Source of the DNA: Acidimicrobiales bacterium
GTDB lineage: Bacteria > Actinomycetota > Acidimicrobiia > Acidimicrobiales > Iamiaceae
Direction: 5' to 3'
DNA length: 64,000 nucleotides
Assembly: GCA_025463985.1 (NCBI GenBank)
Contig: JAODBM010000207.1
Span: 1 to 64,000, forward strand
The position numbers and the translations under genes are program-made. Below, in pieces: positions 9,892 to 18,084 of the stretch (the stretch's first letter is position 1; the number at the start of each line of letters is the position of its first letter). The notes below the pieces were generated by a model. The model did no database searches. It was not told where the DNA came from and worked only from the letters and a program-made list of their open reading frames with translations.

Positions 9892-10661
9892 CGGCGGCCC
9901 TTGTTCATGAGTTGAGCCGCCAGCTGGCGGTAGGCCTCCGCGCTGCGCGACCGCGGCGCGTGCTCCAGCACCGAACGGCCGCGGCCCGGCGCCTCGGCGA
10001 CCTTCACCGACTTGGGCACGGGTGGTTCGAGGACCTCGAGGTCGTAGTTGGCGCGCACCGCGGCCACGACCTCGTGGGCGAGGTTGGTGCGTCCGTCGAA
10101 CATCGTGGCGATGGCGCCGCGCACGACCAGGTCGCGGTTCGTGTAGTCGCGCACGTCGTCGATGGTCTCGAGCAGCTGGCCGACGCCCCGCTGGCTCAGC
10201 GACTCGCACTGCAGCGGGATCAGGACCTCGTCGGCGGCCGTCAGCCCGTTGATCGTGAGGATGCCGAGCGACGGCGGGCAATCGATGAACACGATGTCGT
10301 AGGCGTCGCGCAGCGGTTGCAGGGCCTTGCGCAGGACGTATTCGCGGCCGGTCTTGGTGAGCAGGTGCAGCTCGGCGCCGGCGAGATCGATCGACGACGG
10401 CAACAGGTGCAGCTGGCCCGGCCCGGTCTCCAGCTCGATCAGCACGTCGCCGGCCTTGGCGCGACGCAGCATCACGTCGTGCAGGGACACCTCGAGCCCG
10501 TCGGGATCGACCCCGCACGCCCAGGTCAACGAGGCCTGGGGGTCGAGGTCGACGACCAAGACCCGCCGTCCTGCCTGGACCATGGCCACGGCCAACGAGT
10601 GCACCGAGGTGGTCTTGGCGACGCCACCCTTCTGGTTGGCGAGCGCCAACATCCTGCCCAT
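9888..10661 (-). CDS. ParA/MinD-like ATPase without a ParB partner
   Basis: A 257-aa ATPase of the ParA/Soj superfamily. The deviant Walker A motif KGGVAKTT is at residues 11-18, followed by VDLDPQAS and IDCPPSLG (Walker B). I used the ATG at 10661, with a second possible ATG at 10652, because family members begin a few residues before the ALANQKGG strand; the longer start at 10721 adds unrelated residues. No parB or parS-like sequence is adjacent. The four-base overlap with the zinc-ribbon gene suggests cargo positioning or another role rather than chromosome partition, which is inference. Confidence 0.85.
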   Translation of the reverse strand: MGRMLALANQKGGVAKTTSVHSLAVAMVQAGRRVLVVDLDPQASLTWACGVDPDGLEVSLHDVMLRRAKAGDVLIELETGPGQLHLLPSSIDLAGAELHLLTKTGREYVLRKALQPLRDAYDIVFIDCPPSLGILTINGLTAADEVLIPLQCESLSQRGVGQLLETIDDVRDYTNRDLVVRGAIATMFDGRTNLAHEVVAAVRANYDLEVLEPPVPKSVKVAEAPGRGRSVLEHAPRSRSAEAYRQLAAQLMNKGRR

Positions 10662-10786
10662 CGCGCTGAGTGTGGCACGACCCGGGCCCGCTCGCTCAAG
10701 TCGGAGAGCTCGGGCCGCCACGCACCCCGTCCTAGGCTCAGCGTCGCCGGCCGGCTGCTACAGATCGGCCCCATCCCGGAGGACCG

Positions 10787-11347
10787 ATGGCCCACGACGC
10801 GCTTCGCGACCACCTGCTCGCCCACGCGGTGCGCCACGGCGACTTCGTGCTCAAGTCCGGCGTCCGGAGCAGCTGGTTCATCGACTCGAAGCAGACGACC
10901 TGTCGCCCCGAAGGCATGTTGCTGGTGGCCGACGCCGTCCTGGCCGAGATGCCCGCCGACGCCACCGCGATCGGGGGTCTCACGATGGGGGCGGACGCGG
11001 TGGCCTTCGGGGTCGCGGCCATCGCCGCCACGCGCGGCCGCATGCTGCGCAGCTTCAGCGTGCGCAAGGAGGTCAAGGACCACGGTGCGGGCGGGCGCAT
11101 CGCCGGCGCGCTCGAGCCCGGCGACCGCTGCGTGATCGTCGAGGACACAGTGAGCCGCGGGGTCTCCATGCTCGAGGCCGTGGACGTCGTGCGCGCGGTC
11201 GACGCCGAGGCGATCCTGCTCCTCCCGGTCGTCGATCGCGGCGGGACCTGCGCGGCCCTGGCCGCAGCCAGGAATGTCCGCTTTCAGGCGCTTGTGACGG
11301 CCATCGATCTCGGCTTTCCCTATGAGCCCGGTGTGCTTTCCGCGTAG
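10787..11347 (+). CDS. pyrE: orotate phosphoribosyltransferase
   Basis: Adds PRPP-derived ribose phosphate to orotate in pyrimidine synthesis; 186 aa. The N-terminal FVLKSGVRSSWFIDSK and the PRPP-binding motif CVIVEDTVSRGVS are present, with KEVKDHG as the mobile loop. GGAGG a few bases upstream fixes the ATG. It is divergent from the ParA-like gene, and the other pyr genes are not in this window. Confidence 0.94.
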   Translation: MAHDALRDHLLAHAVRHGDFVLKSGVRSSWFIDSKQTTCRPEGMLLVADAVLAEMPADATAIGGLTMGADAVAFGVAAIAATRGRMLRSFSVRKEVKDHGAGGRIAGALEPGDRCVIVEDTVSRGVSMLEAVDVVRAVDAEAILLLPVVDRGGTCAALAAARNVRFQALVTAIDLGFPYEPGVLSA

Positions 11348-11349
11348 TT

Positions 11350-11369
11350 TTTCACCACTACGGGTGAAA
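11350..11369. repeat. short inverted repeat after pyrE
   Basis: TTTCACC and GGTGAAA form a 7-bp inverted repeat with a six-base loop directly after the pyrE stop and upstream of the BldC-type gene. It may be a weak terminator or a protein-binding site. Confidence 0.35.
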
Positions 11370-11432
11370 GATGCGGCGGCAAGAAGTTCGCGTAACTGCG
11401 CAAGGTGCTCGACCGTTCGGCAATGCAGCCTC

Positions 11433-11438
11433 TAGGGT
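11433..11438 (+). promoter_or_regulatory. probable -10 hexamer of the BldC-type gene
   Basis: TAGGGT lies about 50 bases before the ATG at 11491, in a region of lower GC. It is the best -10 match in the pyrE to bldC gap. Confidence 0.35.
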
Positions 11439-11490
11439 TCGCGGAGGAATCGGACACACCCCGTCGACGCCGCACAGAAAGACCTCTCTC

Positions 11491-11697
11491 ATGGTGCACG
11501 AGATCGGCATCAGCAACCCCGAAGCCTTGTTGACTCCCTCCGAAGTGGCCGCGCTCTTCCGGGTGAACCCGAAGACCGTCACCCGCTGGGCCCGAGCCGG
11601 CAAGCTCAACGCCATTCGCACCTTGGGCGGCCACCGCCGCTTCCGGGCGTCGGAGATCGAGCGGTGCCTGCAGGAGATGTCGTCCGAACAGGCCTGA
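11491..11697 (+). CDS. bldC: BldC-like MerR-type DNA-binding protein
   Basis: A 68-aa one-domain regulator. The sequence LLTPSEVAALFRVNPKTVTRWARAG followed by TLGGHRRFRASEIE closely matches Streptomyces BldC, which is also 68 aa and controls entry into development by binding direct repeats. I used the ATG at 11491; upstream in-frame codons would add a non-homologous extension. There is no effector domain. Whether the host has a developmental cycle cannot be seen here, so the role is inferred from the family. Confidence 0.88.
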   Translation: MVHEIGISNPEALLTPSEVAALFRVNPKTVTRWARAGKLNAIRTLGGHRRFRASEIERCLQEMSSEQA

Positions 11698-11826
11698 CCT
11701 CCTGATCCCGCCCACCTGCCGCTCGGTCCCAGGCGGCGTGCGTGGGTCGTACCCGGCGGCCGGTGGCGTTGAGCACGCTCGATCCGTGACTCCGCAACCG
11801 GTTGGGGCCTTTCCGCGGAGCGCGGC

Positions 11827-11832
11827 TACGGT
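11827..11832 (+). promoter_or_regulatory. -10 hexamer TACGGT of the malic enzyme gene (leaderless)
   Basis: TACGGT ends seven bases before the ATG at 11840. Confidence 0.55.
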
Positions 11833-11839
11833 CGCCGCG

Positions 11840-13279
11840 ATGGGCACACCGACCGCGGCCTACTCCGTCGCCATCCGCGTCCGCTTGGACAACCACCCGG
11901 GTTCGCTCGGTCGTCTCACGGTGGCCATCGGGAGCGCCGGCGGCAACATCGTGGCCCTCAAGGGCTTCGAGGCGAAGGACGACAGCCTCGACGAGGATCT
12001 GATCGTCAACTGCTCGAGCGTCGACCACATCGAAGAGGTGTGCCACGCCATCCGGGGGCTCGACGGCGTCGAGGTGCTCACGGTCAGCGACCGCACCTTC
12101 GACATGCACGACGGCGGCAAGATCGAGGTGCTCGCTCGCATGCCGGTGCGCGATCGCGACGACCTGTCGATGGCGTACACGCCGGGCGTGGCCCGCGTCT
12201 GCATGGAGATCGAGCAGCACCCAGAGCGGGTGCACGAGCTCACGATCAAGAAGAACACCGTCGCGATCGTCACCGACGGCACTGCGGTGCTCGGGCTCGG
12301 CGACATCGGCCCGGCCGCGTCGCTGCCGGTCATGGAGGGCAAAGCCCTCTTGTTCAAGAACTTCGCAGCCGTCGACGCGTTCCCCGTCTGCATCGACGCC
12401 GGCGGACCGGACACGCCGTTGCAGGACCGCATCGACGCCATCGTCGAGACCGTCCAGCGCATCGCTCCAGTCTTCGGCGGGATCAACCTCGAGGACATCG
12501 CCGCGCCGGCCTGCTTCGAGGTGGAGGATCGGCTGCGCGCCAGCCTCGACATCCCGGTCTTCCACGACGATCAGCACGGCACCGCCGTCGTCACCCTCGC
12601 CGCGCTCGAGAACGCGCTGAAGATCGTCGACAAGCGCATGGGCGACGTGCGGGTCGTGATCGCCGGCGCCGGCGCCGCCGGCGTGGCCATCGCGAAGATC
12701 CTGATGAACGCCGGGGTCAGCAACGTCGTGGCCTGCGACCGCCAGGGGGCGATCCATCGGGGCCGCACCGACCTCAACGACGTCAAGCGGCGGTTCGCCG
12801 ACATCACCAACCCCGAGCAGATCAGCGGCCGGCTCAGCGATGTGCTGCCCGGCGCCGACGTGTTCATCGGGGTGAGTGGACCAAACCTGATCTCGGCCGA
12901 CGACCTGCGCAAGATGGCCGTCGACCCGGTCGTCTTCGCGATGGCCAACCCCGATCCGGAGATTCGCCCGGAGGAGGCCAAGGGCCTCGTCGCCGTCATG
13001 GCCACCGGTCGCAGCGACTACCCGAACCAGATCAACAACGTCCTCGCGTTCCCCGGCATCTTCCGCGGTGCGCTCGATGCGGGCGCCACCCAGATCACCG
13101 AGCACATGAAGGTGGCGGCGGCCGAGGCGATCGCGGCGGCCGTGCCGGCGCACGAGCTGCGGCCCGACTGGATCGTGCCGTCGGTGTTCGACACCACGGT
13201 GGCGCAGCTGGTCGCCAGCGCGGTCGCCGAGGCGGCGGTCGTGGACGGGGTCACCCGGCCGCAAGCCGTCGTCGACTGA
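11840..13279 (+). CDS. ACT-domain NAD(P)-dependent malic enzyme
   Basis: A 479-aa enzyme that oxidatively decarboxylates malate to pyruvate. Residues 1-80 form an ACT-type regulatory domain ([15 protein letters not shown]). The malic enzyme N-terminal domain follows ([25 protein letters not shown]), then FHDDQHGTA and the Rossmann block [17 protein letters not shown]. The ATG at 11840 is favoured by the leaderless -10 seven bases upstream and because it leaves a compact ACT domain. The ACT domain suggests allosteric control by an unknown, possibly amino-acid, ligand. Confidence 0.92.
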   Translation: MGTPTAAYSVAIRVRLDNHPGSLGRLTVAIGSAGGNIVALKGFEAKDDSLDEDLIVNCSSVDHIEEVCHAIRGLDGVEVLTVSDRTFDMHDGGKIEVLARMPVRDRDDLSMAYTPGVARVCMEIEQHPERVHELTIKKNTVAIVTDGTAVLGLGDIGPAASLPVMEGKALLFKNFAAVDAFPVCIDAGGPDTPLQDRIDAIVETVQRIAPVFGGINLEDIAAPACFEVEDRLRASLDIPVFHDDQHGTAVVTLAALENALKIVDKRMGDVRVVIAGAGAAGVAIAKILMNAGVSNVVACDRQGAIHRGRTDLNDVKRRFADITNPEQISGRLSDVLPGADVFIGVSGPNLISADDLRKMAVDPVVFAMANPDPEIRPEEAKGLVAVMATGRSDYPNQINNVLAFPGIFRGALDAGATQITEHMKVAAAEAIAAAVPAHELRPDWIVPSVFDTTVAQLVASAVAEAAVVDGVTRPQAVVD

Positions 13280-13284
13280 ACGCC

Positions 13285-14043
13285 GTGGCCAGCCGCCTCG
13301 CCGAGGATCGCCTTCGACCGACCGCGATCACGTTCGACTACTGGAACACGCTCATCCGTGAGGAGGGCAAGGCCCGCGATGCGCGGCTTGACGCCTGGAT
13401 GGGTCTGTTCGAAGGCGAGGCGATGGCGCTCGAGCGCGAGCACCTGGGCGCCGCGTACGCCGCGGCGTGGGCGACGTTCCAGGAGCACTGGCGGGCCAAC
13501 CAGCCGTACGGCGCCGCCGAGGCCGTGCGCGACGTGCTCGAGCGGGTCGGCCTCAGCCCGGCGCCTGACGTCGTCGACGCGGCGGTCCGCGTGATCACCG
13601 AGCCCGACCCCGGCCACCTGCCGCGGCCCACCGACGGCATCGGCGACTGCCTCGAGCGCCTGCGGTCGGCCGGCGTGGTCATCGGGATCATCTGCGACGT
13701 GGGGCTCACCCCGTCGCGGACGCTGCGGCACTACCTCGAGCGGCACGGGCTGCTCGACTACTTCGACCACTGGTCGTTCTCCGACGAGGTCGGCACCTTC
13801 AAGCCCGACGCCCGGATCTTCCAGCACGCGCTGGATGGCCTGGGCGCCGAGGCCGCACACGCCGCCCACGTCGGCGATCTCCGCCGCACCGACATCGCCG
13901 GGGCGCAGGCCTCGGGCGTGGTCGCCGTGCGCTACACCGGGGTCTTCGACGACCCAGGCTCGGCCGACGAGGGCACCGACGTCGTCGAGGGCGACCTGGT
14001 CCTCGCCGACCACGCCGACCTGCCGGCGGCGCTCGGCTACTGA
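13285..14043 (+). CDS. HAD-family hydrolase
   Basis: A 252-aa haloacid dehalogenase-superfamily hydrolase. Motif I is FDYWNTLI, slightly unusual because the position after the nucleophile Asp is Tyr and the usual acid/base Asp two residues on is Asn (DYWNT), as in some HAD subfamilies. Motif III is KPDARIF and motif IV is HVGDLRRTDIAGA. The GTG start at 13285 lies five bases after the malic enzyme stop, so the two are probably co-transcribed. The substrate is not evident. Confidence 0.85.
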   Translation: MASRLAEDRLRPTAITFDYWNTLIREEGKARDARLDAWMGLFEGEAMALEREHLGAAYAAAWATFQEHWRANQPYGAAEAVRDVLERVGLSPAPDVVDAAVRVITEPDPGHLPRPTDGIGDCLERLRSAGVVIGIICDVGLTPSRTLRHYLERHGLLDYFDHWSFSDEVGTFKPDARIFQHALDGLGAEAAHAAHVGDLRRTDIAGAQASGVVAVRYTGVFDDPGSADEGTDVVEGDLVLADHADLPAALGY

Positions 14044-14142
14044 TCGCGCGCCGGAGCAGGTCGCGTTCGCCCATCGGGATGTGGCTGAGATCGTCAGGAA
14101 GTTGTCATTGCTGCCGTGACGGGGCCGGAGGACGATGACGCC

Positions 14143-15129
14143 GTGACGGAACAGCGGCGCGTCGTCGTGGTGGCCTTCGACGGCTTCCAGCTGCTCGACC
14201 TGGCGGGACCGGTCGAAGCCTTCCGGGCCGCTCGCGAGCTCGGCGCCCAACCGGCCTACGCGATCGAGATCGCGACGCCGTCGGGCCGCCGGGTCCGCTC
14301 GGCCAGCGCGGTCGAGATCACGGCCGACTCGTCGCTGCGCCGACTGGCCCAGGATCGCAGCGCCGTCGACACCCTCCTCGTGGTCGGGGGCCAGGGGTCG
14401 CGGGTGGCGGCGGCGGACGAGCCCTTCCTCGCCGACATCCGGGCCGTCTCCGCCCGAGCTCGGCGCACGACGTCGGTGTGCACGGGGGCGTTCGTGCTCG
14501 CGGGCGCGGGCCTGCTCGATGGCTATGCCGCCACCACGCACTGGGCCTCGTGCGCGGCGCTGGCCCAGCGCCATCCGGCGGTCGACGTCCGGCCCGATCG
14601 GATCTATGTGCACGACCGGGATCGCTGGACGTCGGCGGGCGTCACCGCCGGCATCGACCTCACGCTGGCGCTGATCGAGGCCGACCATGGCGCCGAGCTG
14701 GCCCACCAGGTCGCGGCCTGGCTCGTCGTCTTCGTTCAGCGGCCCGGCGGCCAAGCGCAGTTCAGCGCCCAGCTGCGGGCCATGCCCGCCCACTCGCCGG
14801 GCGTCGCCGAGCTGCAGCGCTGGCTGCCCGATCACCTCGACGCCGACCTCACGGTCGAGGCCCTGGCCGCGCGCGCCGCCATGAGCCCGCGGACCTTCGC
14901 CCGGACCTTCCGCCACGAGACCGGCACCACGCCGGCCGCGCACGTCGAGGAGCTGCGTATCGAGGCGGCACGGCGGCTGCTCGAGACCACCGACCTCACG
15001 GTCTCCGCCGTCGCCGTGGCCGTGGGGCTCCGCCACGCCGAGACCCTGCACCGCGCGTTCAGCCGGCGGGTCGGCACGACGCCCGACCGCTACCGCCAGC
15101 ATTTCCAGCCGGCCCACCGCGCCGGCTGA
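14143..15129 (+). CDS. GlxA-type transcriptional regulator (DJ-1/PfpI plus AraC)
   Basis: A 328-aa regulator with an N-terminal DJ-1/PfpI-like domain (VVVVAFDGFQLLDLAGPVEAF, then SVCTGAFVLAGAG with the elbow cysteine) and a C-terminal AraC double helix-turn-helix (MSPRTFARTFRHETGTTPAAHV, then RHAETLHRAFSRRVG). I chose the GTG at 14143 because GGAGG at 14127-14131 lies 11 bases upstream; the GTG at 14116 has no such site. The next gene is another DJ-1/PfpI protein, so it may regulate that gene and itself. Confidence 0.9.
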   Translation: MTEQRRVVVVAFDGFQLLDLAGPVEAFRAARELGAQPAYAIEIATPSGRRVRSASAVEITADSSLRRLAQDRSAVDTLLVVGGQGSRVAAADEPFLADIRAVSARARRTTSVCTGAFVLAGAGLLDGYAATTHWASCAALAQRHPAVDVRPDRIYVHDRDRWTSAGVTAGIDLTLALIEADHGAELAHQVAAWLVVFVQRPGGQAQFSAQLRAMPAHSPGVAELQRWLPDHLDADLTVEALAARAAMSPRTFARTFRHETGTTPAAHVEELRIEAARRLLETTDLTVSAVAVAVGLRHAETLHRAFSRRVGTTPDRYRQHFQPAHRAG

Positions 15130-15188
15130 CCCCCCGCAGCCTGCAGCCCGCAGCTCGGCGTCCGATCACCAACCAAGGGGAGCGAACC

Positions 15189-15842
15189 ATGCAGATCGCG
15201 ATCGGCCTCTATCCCGGCTTCACCGCCCTCGACGCCATCGGCCCCTACCAGGTGCTCACCTCGATCCCCGGCGTGGACGTGGTGCTGTGCGCCGAGCGCG
15301 CCGGAGACCTGGCCGACGACAACGGCCTGCTCCACCTCGACATCGCCCACACGTTCGCCGACGTGCCGTCGCCCGACGTGCTGTTGGTGCCGGGCGGCCT
15401 CATCACCCGGCGCATCGCGGCCGAGCGCGGCCCGATCGTCCAGTGGATCGCGAGCGCGCACCCGACCACCACCTGGACCACGTCGGTCTGCACCGGCGCG
15501 CTGCTGTTGGGCGCCGCCGGCGTGCTCGACGGCCTGAAGGCCACGACGCACTGGATGGCCTATGACGCACTGCGCTCGTACGGGGCCGAGCCCACCGAGG
15601 AGCGGGTGGTGATCCAGGGCAAGGTGGTGACCGGTGCCGGCGTGTCGGCCGGCATCGACCTCGCGCTCACGCTCGTCGGCAAGATCTGGGGCGACGACAT
15701 GGCCATGGCCGTGCAGCTGGGCATCGAGTACGACCCCCAACCGCCCTACGACGCCGGCGCGCCGTCGAAGGCGCCGGCCGACATCGTCGAGCTGGTCGTG
15801 GCCGTCCAGGCCGAGGCCGAGGCCAAGCTGTTCGCGACCTGA
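15189..15842 (+). CDS. DJ-1/PfpI family protein
   Basis: A 217-aa single-domain DJ-1/PfpI protein of the kind often paired with GlxA regulators. The nucleophile elbow is SVCTGALLLGAAG, with TTHWM following as in cyclohexyl-isocyanide hydratase-like members. The ATG at 15189 is preceded by AAGGGGAGCG. It resembles the sensor half of the upstream regulator, which suggests that both derive from one duplication. The substrate is unknown; isonitrile hydratase, glyoxalase or chaperone activity are the family options. Confidence 0.87.
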   Translation: MQIAIGLYPGFTALDAIGPYQVLTSIPGVDVVLCAERAGDLADDNGLLHLDIAHTFADVPSPDVLLVPGGLITRRIAAERGPIVQWIASAHPTTTWTTSVCTGALLLGAAGVLDGLKATTHWMAYDALRSYGAEPTEERVVIQGKVVTGAGVSAGIDLALTLVGKIWGDDMAMAVQLGIEYDPQPPYDAGAPSKAPADIVELVVAVQAEAEAKLFAT

Positions 15843-15898
15843 GCCGACGTCGCCGCGTGGCTGGCGCTCCCGAGCTGAGGATGGGTGGGCCCGAAACG

Positions 15899-15933
15899 AT
15901 GCCAGGCCAGGCCCTTCGGGCCTGGCCTGGCGT
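15899..15933. terminator. perfect GC-rich hairpin terminator
   Basis: A 13-bp perfect stem (15901-15913 with 15919-15931) around a TTC-type loop lies between the plus-strand DJ-1 gene and the 3' end of the minus-strand tRNA-Phe. It could terminate both directions. There is no T tract, as is common in actinobacteria. Confidence 0.7.
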
Positions 15934-15937
15934 GATC

Positions 15938-16013
15938 TGGTGGTCGGGACCGGCGTCGATCCGGTGACCTTCCGCTTTTCAGGCGGACGCTCTGCCAACT
16001 GAGCTACCCGACC
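15938..16013 (-). tRNA. tRNA-Phe (GAA)
   Basis: A complete cloverleaf on the minus strand: acceptor GGTCGGG/CCCGACC, D stem GCTC/GAGC, anticodon stem TCCGC/GCGGA with loop CTGAAAA (anticodon GAA), and T stem ACCGG/CCGGT. The CCA end is encoded at 15938-15940. The T loop is ATCGACG rather than the usual TTCGANT. Confidence 0.95.
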
Positions 16014-16043
16014 ATGGCCGCCGAGCCTACGGCGGTCTGGTGT

Positions 16044-16067
16044 GCGACCGGCCCGAGGGCCGGTCGC
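16044..16067 (-). terminator. hairpin between tRNA-Asp and tRNA-Phe
   Basis: A perfect 10-bp stem (16044-16053 with 16058-16067) with loop CGAG lies directly downstream of tRNA-Asp on the minus strand. It may be a terminator or a processing signal between the two tRNAs. Confidence 0.5.
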
Positions 16068-16072
16068 AGCAG

Positions 16073-16147
16073 CGGTCCCGACGGGATTTGAACCCGCGAC
16101 CTCCGGCTTGACAGGCCGGCGTGCACTCCAAACTGCACCACGGGACC
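16073..16147 (-). tRNA. tRNA-Asp (GTC)
   Basis: A cloverleaf on the minus strand: acceptor GGTCCCG/CGGGACC, D stem GTGC/GCAC, anticodon stem CCGGC/GCCGG with loop CTGTCAA (anticodon GTC), T arm GCGGG TTCAAAT CCCGT and discriminator G. CCA is not encoded. Confidence 0.95.
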
Positions 16148-16419
16148 AGGCCGCATCGGCGCAAGGCGTCGGTGCGAACTGTGACCCGCCGCCACGAGGG
16201 CGGTGGGGGCTGGGTCAACCTAGCACGACGGCCCCTGGGCCTCGCCAAGGGATCGCCGCCACTCAAGCCGGCGGAATGCCGCGCCATACGCGGCATTTAG
16301 GGCGATCTGTAGGCCGACGAAAGGACCGATCGACCTATGCAGGATTCGGTCCGCGCTGCCGATCTCAGGGACAACACCACAACCGCCCCATCCGGGGTGA
16401 CCAATAAAGGAGTCCCCCG
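16148..16419. other. intergenic region and leader of the Flp pilin gene
   Basis: 272 bases with no gene. It should contain the promoter of the minus-strand tRNA-Asp/Phe pair and that of the pilin. The pilin-proximal part ends in AATAAAGGAGTCC, a strong ribosome binding site almost identical to those of the two secreted proteins at 35040 and 35825. A GAAAGGACCGATC stretch near 16320 weakly resembles a motif in their leaders. Confidence 0.5.
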
Positions 16420-16608
16420 ATGATCACCGCTTATGAGTTCCTCGCTTCCTTCCTCCGGGCCCGCTTCGGTGACGACGAGCGTGGCGCCTCCCTCGTGGAG
16501 TACGCCCTTCTCGTCGCGCTGATCGCCGTCGTCTGCATCGCCGCCGTCACCCTGCTGGGCAAGAACGCGTCGACGAAGTTCTCGAAGGTCGGCAGCTCGA
16601 TCGCCTGA
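16420..16608 (+). CDS. Flp/Fap-type pilin
   Basis: A 62-aa class IVb prepilin. After a short charged leader (DDERG) comes the processing and polymerisation segment ASLVEYALLVALIAVVCIAA, with the invariant Glu at position 5 after the predicted cleavage site and the family Tyr. The C-terminus is short, as usual for Flp pilins. A strong AAAGGAGTCC site precedes the ATG. No tad secretion or assembly genes are in this window, so the pilin is either an orphan or served from elsewhere. Confidence 0.93.
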   Translation: MITAYEFLASFLRARFGDDERGASLVEYALLVALIAVVCIAAVTLLGKNASTKFSKVGSSIA

Positions 16609-16637
16609 TTCCCTCTCTGGGAACCGCGATTCCACAA

Positions 16638-16665
16638 CGGGAGCCGGGCTGAGGCCCGGCTCCCG
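16638..16665 (+). terminator. pilin terminator hairpin
   Basis: A perfect 12-bp GC-rich stem (16638-16649 with 16654-16665) and loop TGAG, 30 bases after the pilin stop. No T tract follows. Confidence 0.75.
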
Positions 16666-16718
16666 TCCACGTTTTCGGCCGAGCCTCGCAGCGACCGCGT
16701 GCAGCGGCGGCGACAACG

Positions 16719-16736
16719 CGTTAGTGTCCGCTAACG
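16719..16736. promoter_or_regulatory. palindromic operator upstream of the ArsR fusion gene
   Basis: CGTTAG-N6-CTAACG is a perfect inverted repeat ending ten bases before the ATG at 16746. Palindromes of this type (TTAG...CTAA) are typical ArsR-family operators, so autorepression is likely. Confidence 0.65.
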
Positions 16737-16745
16737 TGACGGTCG

Positions 16746-18041
16746 ATGGCAGCAGATCTGCTCGGGGCGCTCGGCGAACCCAACCGGCGTCGGCTGCTCA
16801 CCCTGCTCGGTTCGGGCGAACGGTCGGTGACCGACTTGGCATCGGAGTTCGACGTGACCCGCTCGGCCATCTCCCAGCACCTCGGCGTGCTGGTCGACGC
16901 CGGCCTCGTCGAGGCGCGCCAAGCGGGGCGGTATCGCTTCTACCGGCTCGTGCCGGGCGGTCTTGCCGCGCTGCGGGCCGAGGTCGACCGGTTCTGGACC
17001 GCCGAGCTCGATCAGCTCGCCCACGTCGGGCGACCCGACGAAGGACCTGATGCCGCCGTGCCGTTCGACAAGTCCGTCTTCGTGCCCCTCCCCGCCGACG
17101 AGACGTTCGCGTTCATCACCCAGCCGGAGCGGCTACGTCGCTGGCAGGCCGTGGCCGCCCGCATCGACCTGCGCGCCGGCGGGTCGTACCGCTGGACGAT
17201 CACGCCCGGCAGCACCGCCGCCGGCACGGTCACGGAGGTCGAGCCGGGCAAGCGCGTCGTGCTCAGCTGGGGTTGGGAGGGCGACGACGGCCTGCCGCCG
17301 GGTGCCTCCACGGTCACCATCACGCTCGCACCGACCGATGGCGGCACGTTCGTGCGGCTCGTGCACGAAGGCCTCGACGAGGAGCAAGCGGCCAACCACG
17401 CCCGTGGCTGGGACCACTACCTCGACCGCCTGGTCGCCGCCGCGTCGGGCGGGGACGCCGGCCCGGATCCGTGGGCGGCGGCGCCCGACCCGTTGGACGC
17501 CCTCAGCGTGGCAGAGGCCGCGCTCGCGATCTTCGAGCGGGTCACCCGGGACCTGACCGAGGCGGAGGTCACGGCGCAGACACCGTGTCCCGCGTTCACC
17601 GTCGACGGGCTGATCGACCACCTGGCCGGGTCGCTCGAGCGCCTGGCGGCCGCGGCGGAGGCGCCCGGGGCGGCCGTCACCTCGTCCGCACCGGCCGGCG
17701 CCACCGCTGAGGACCGCATCGCGGACCTCGCGCAGAGGACGCTCGAAGCCTGGCGGGCCCGTGGGATCGAGGGCACGGTGTCGGTCGGGCAGGACGAGCT
17801 GCCCGCCGAGGCCGCGGTCGGCATCCTCGGCGTCGAGCTCATCGTCCACGCCTGGGACGTCGCCACGGCCACTGGCCGCTCGATCGAGGTGGCGCCCTCG
17901 CTGGCCGAGGGGGTGCTCGATCGGGGCCGACCCTTGATCGCCCACGCCCGGGAGCGCGAGCACTTCGGCGCCGAAGTAGCGGTCCGGCCCGACGCCCCGA
18001 GCCTCGACCGGCTGCTGGCCTTCACCGGGCGGCGGCCGTGA
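16746..18041 (+). CDS. ArsR regulator fused to SRPBCC and DinB-like domains
   Basis: A 431-aa protein with three domains. Residues 1-95 are an ArsR winged helix (LGEPNRRRLLTLL, then VTRSAISQHLGVLVDAGLV). Residues about 105-235 are an AHSA1-type SRPBCC domain (KSVFVPLPADETFAFITQPE, GTVTEVEPGKRVVLSW). Residues about 250-431 resemble the TIGR03086/mycothiol-dependent isomerase N-terminal family (CPAFTVDGLIDHLAGS, VELIVHAWDVATATGR). ArsR-SRPBCC fusions are known; the added third domain is less usual. A palindrome upstream suggests autoregulation. YCII follows 43 bases downstream. Confidence 0.88.
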   Translation: MAADLLGALGEPNRRRLLTLLGSGERSVTDLASEFDVTRSAISQHLGVLVDAGLVEARQAGRYRFYRLVPGGLAALRAEVDRFWTAELDQLAHVGRPDEGPDAAVPFDKSVFVPLPADETFAFITQPERLRRWQAVAARIDLRAGGSYRWTITPGSTAAGTVTEVEPGKRVVLSWGWEGDDGLPPGASTVTITLAPTDGGTFVRLVHEGLDEEQAANHARGWDHYLDRLVAAASGGDAGPDPWAAAPDPLDALSVAEAALAIFERVTRDLTEAEVTAQTPCPAFTVDGLIDHLAGSLERLAAAAEAPGAAVTSSAPAGATAEDRIADLAQRTLEAWRARGIEGTVSVGQDELPAEAAVGILGVELIVHAWDVATATGRSIEVAPSLAEGVLDRGRPLIAHAREREHFGAEVAVRPDAPSLDRLLAFTGRRP

Positions 18042-18084
18042 TCGACCCATCCGCATCACCCATCACGACAGGAAGGCACCACCC

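Noticed and set aside
9888-10661. Chromosome partition gene parA near an origin
   Set aside because: No parB, parS, dnaA, gidB or rnpA is nearby, and the partner is a zinc-ribbon protein.
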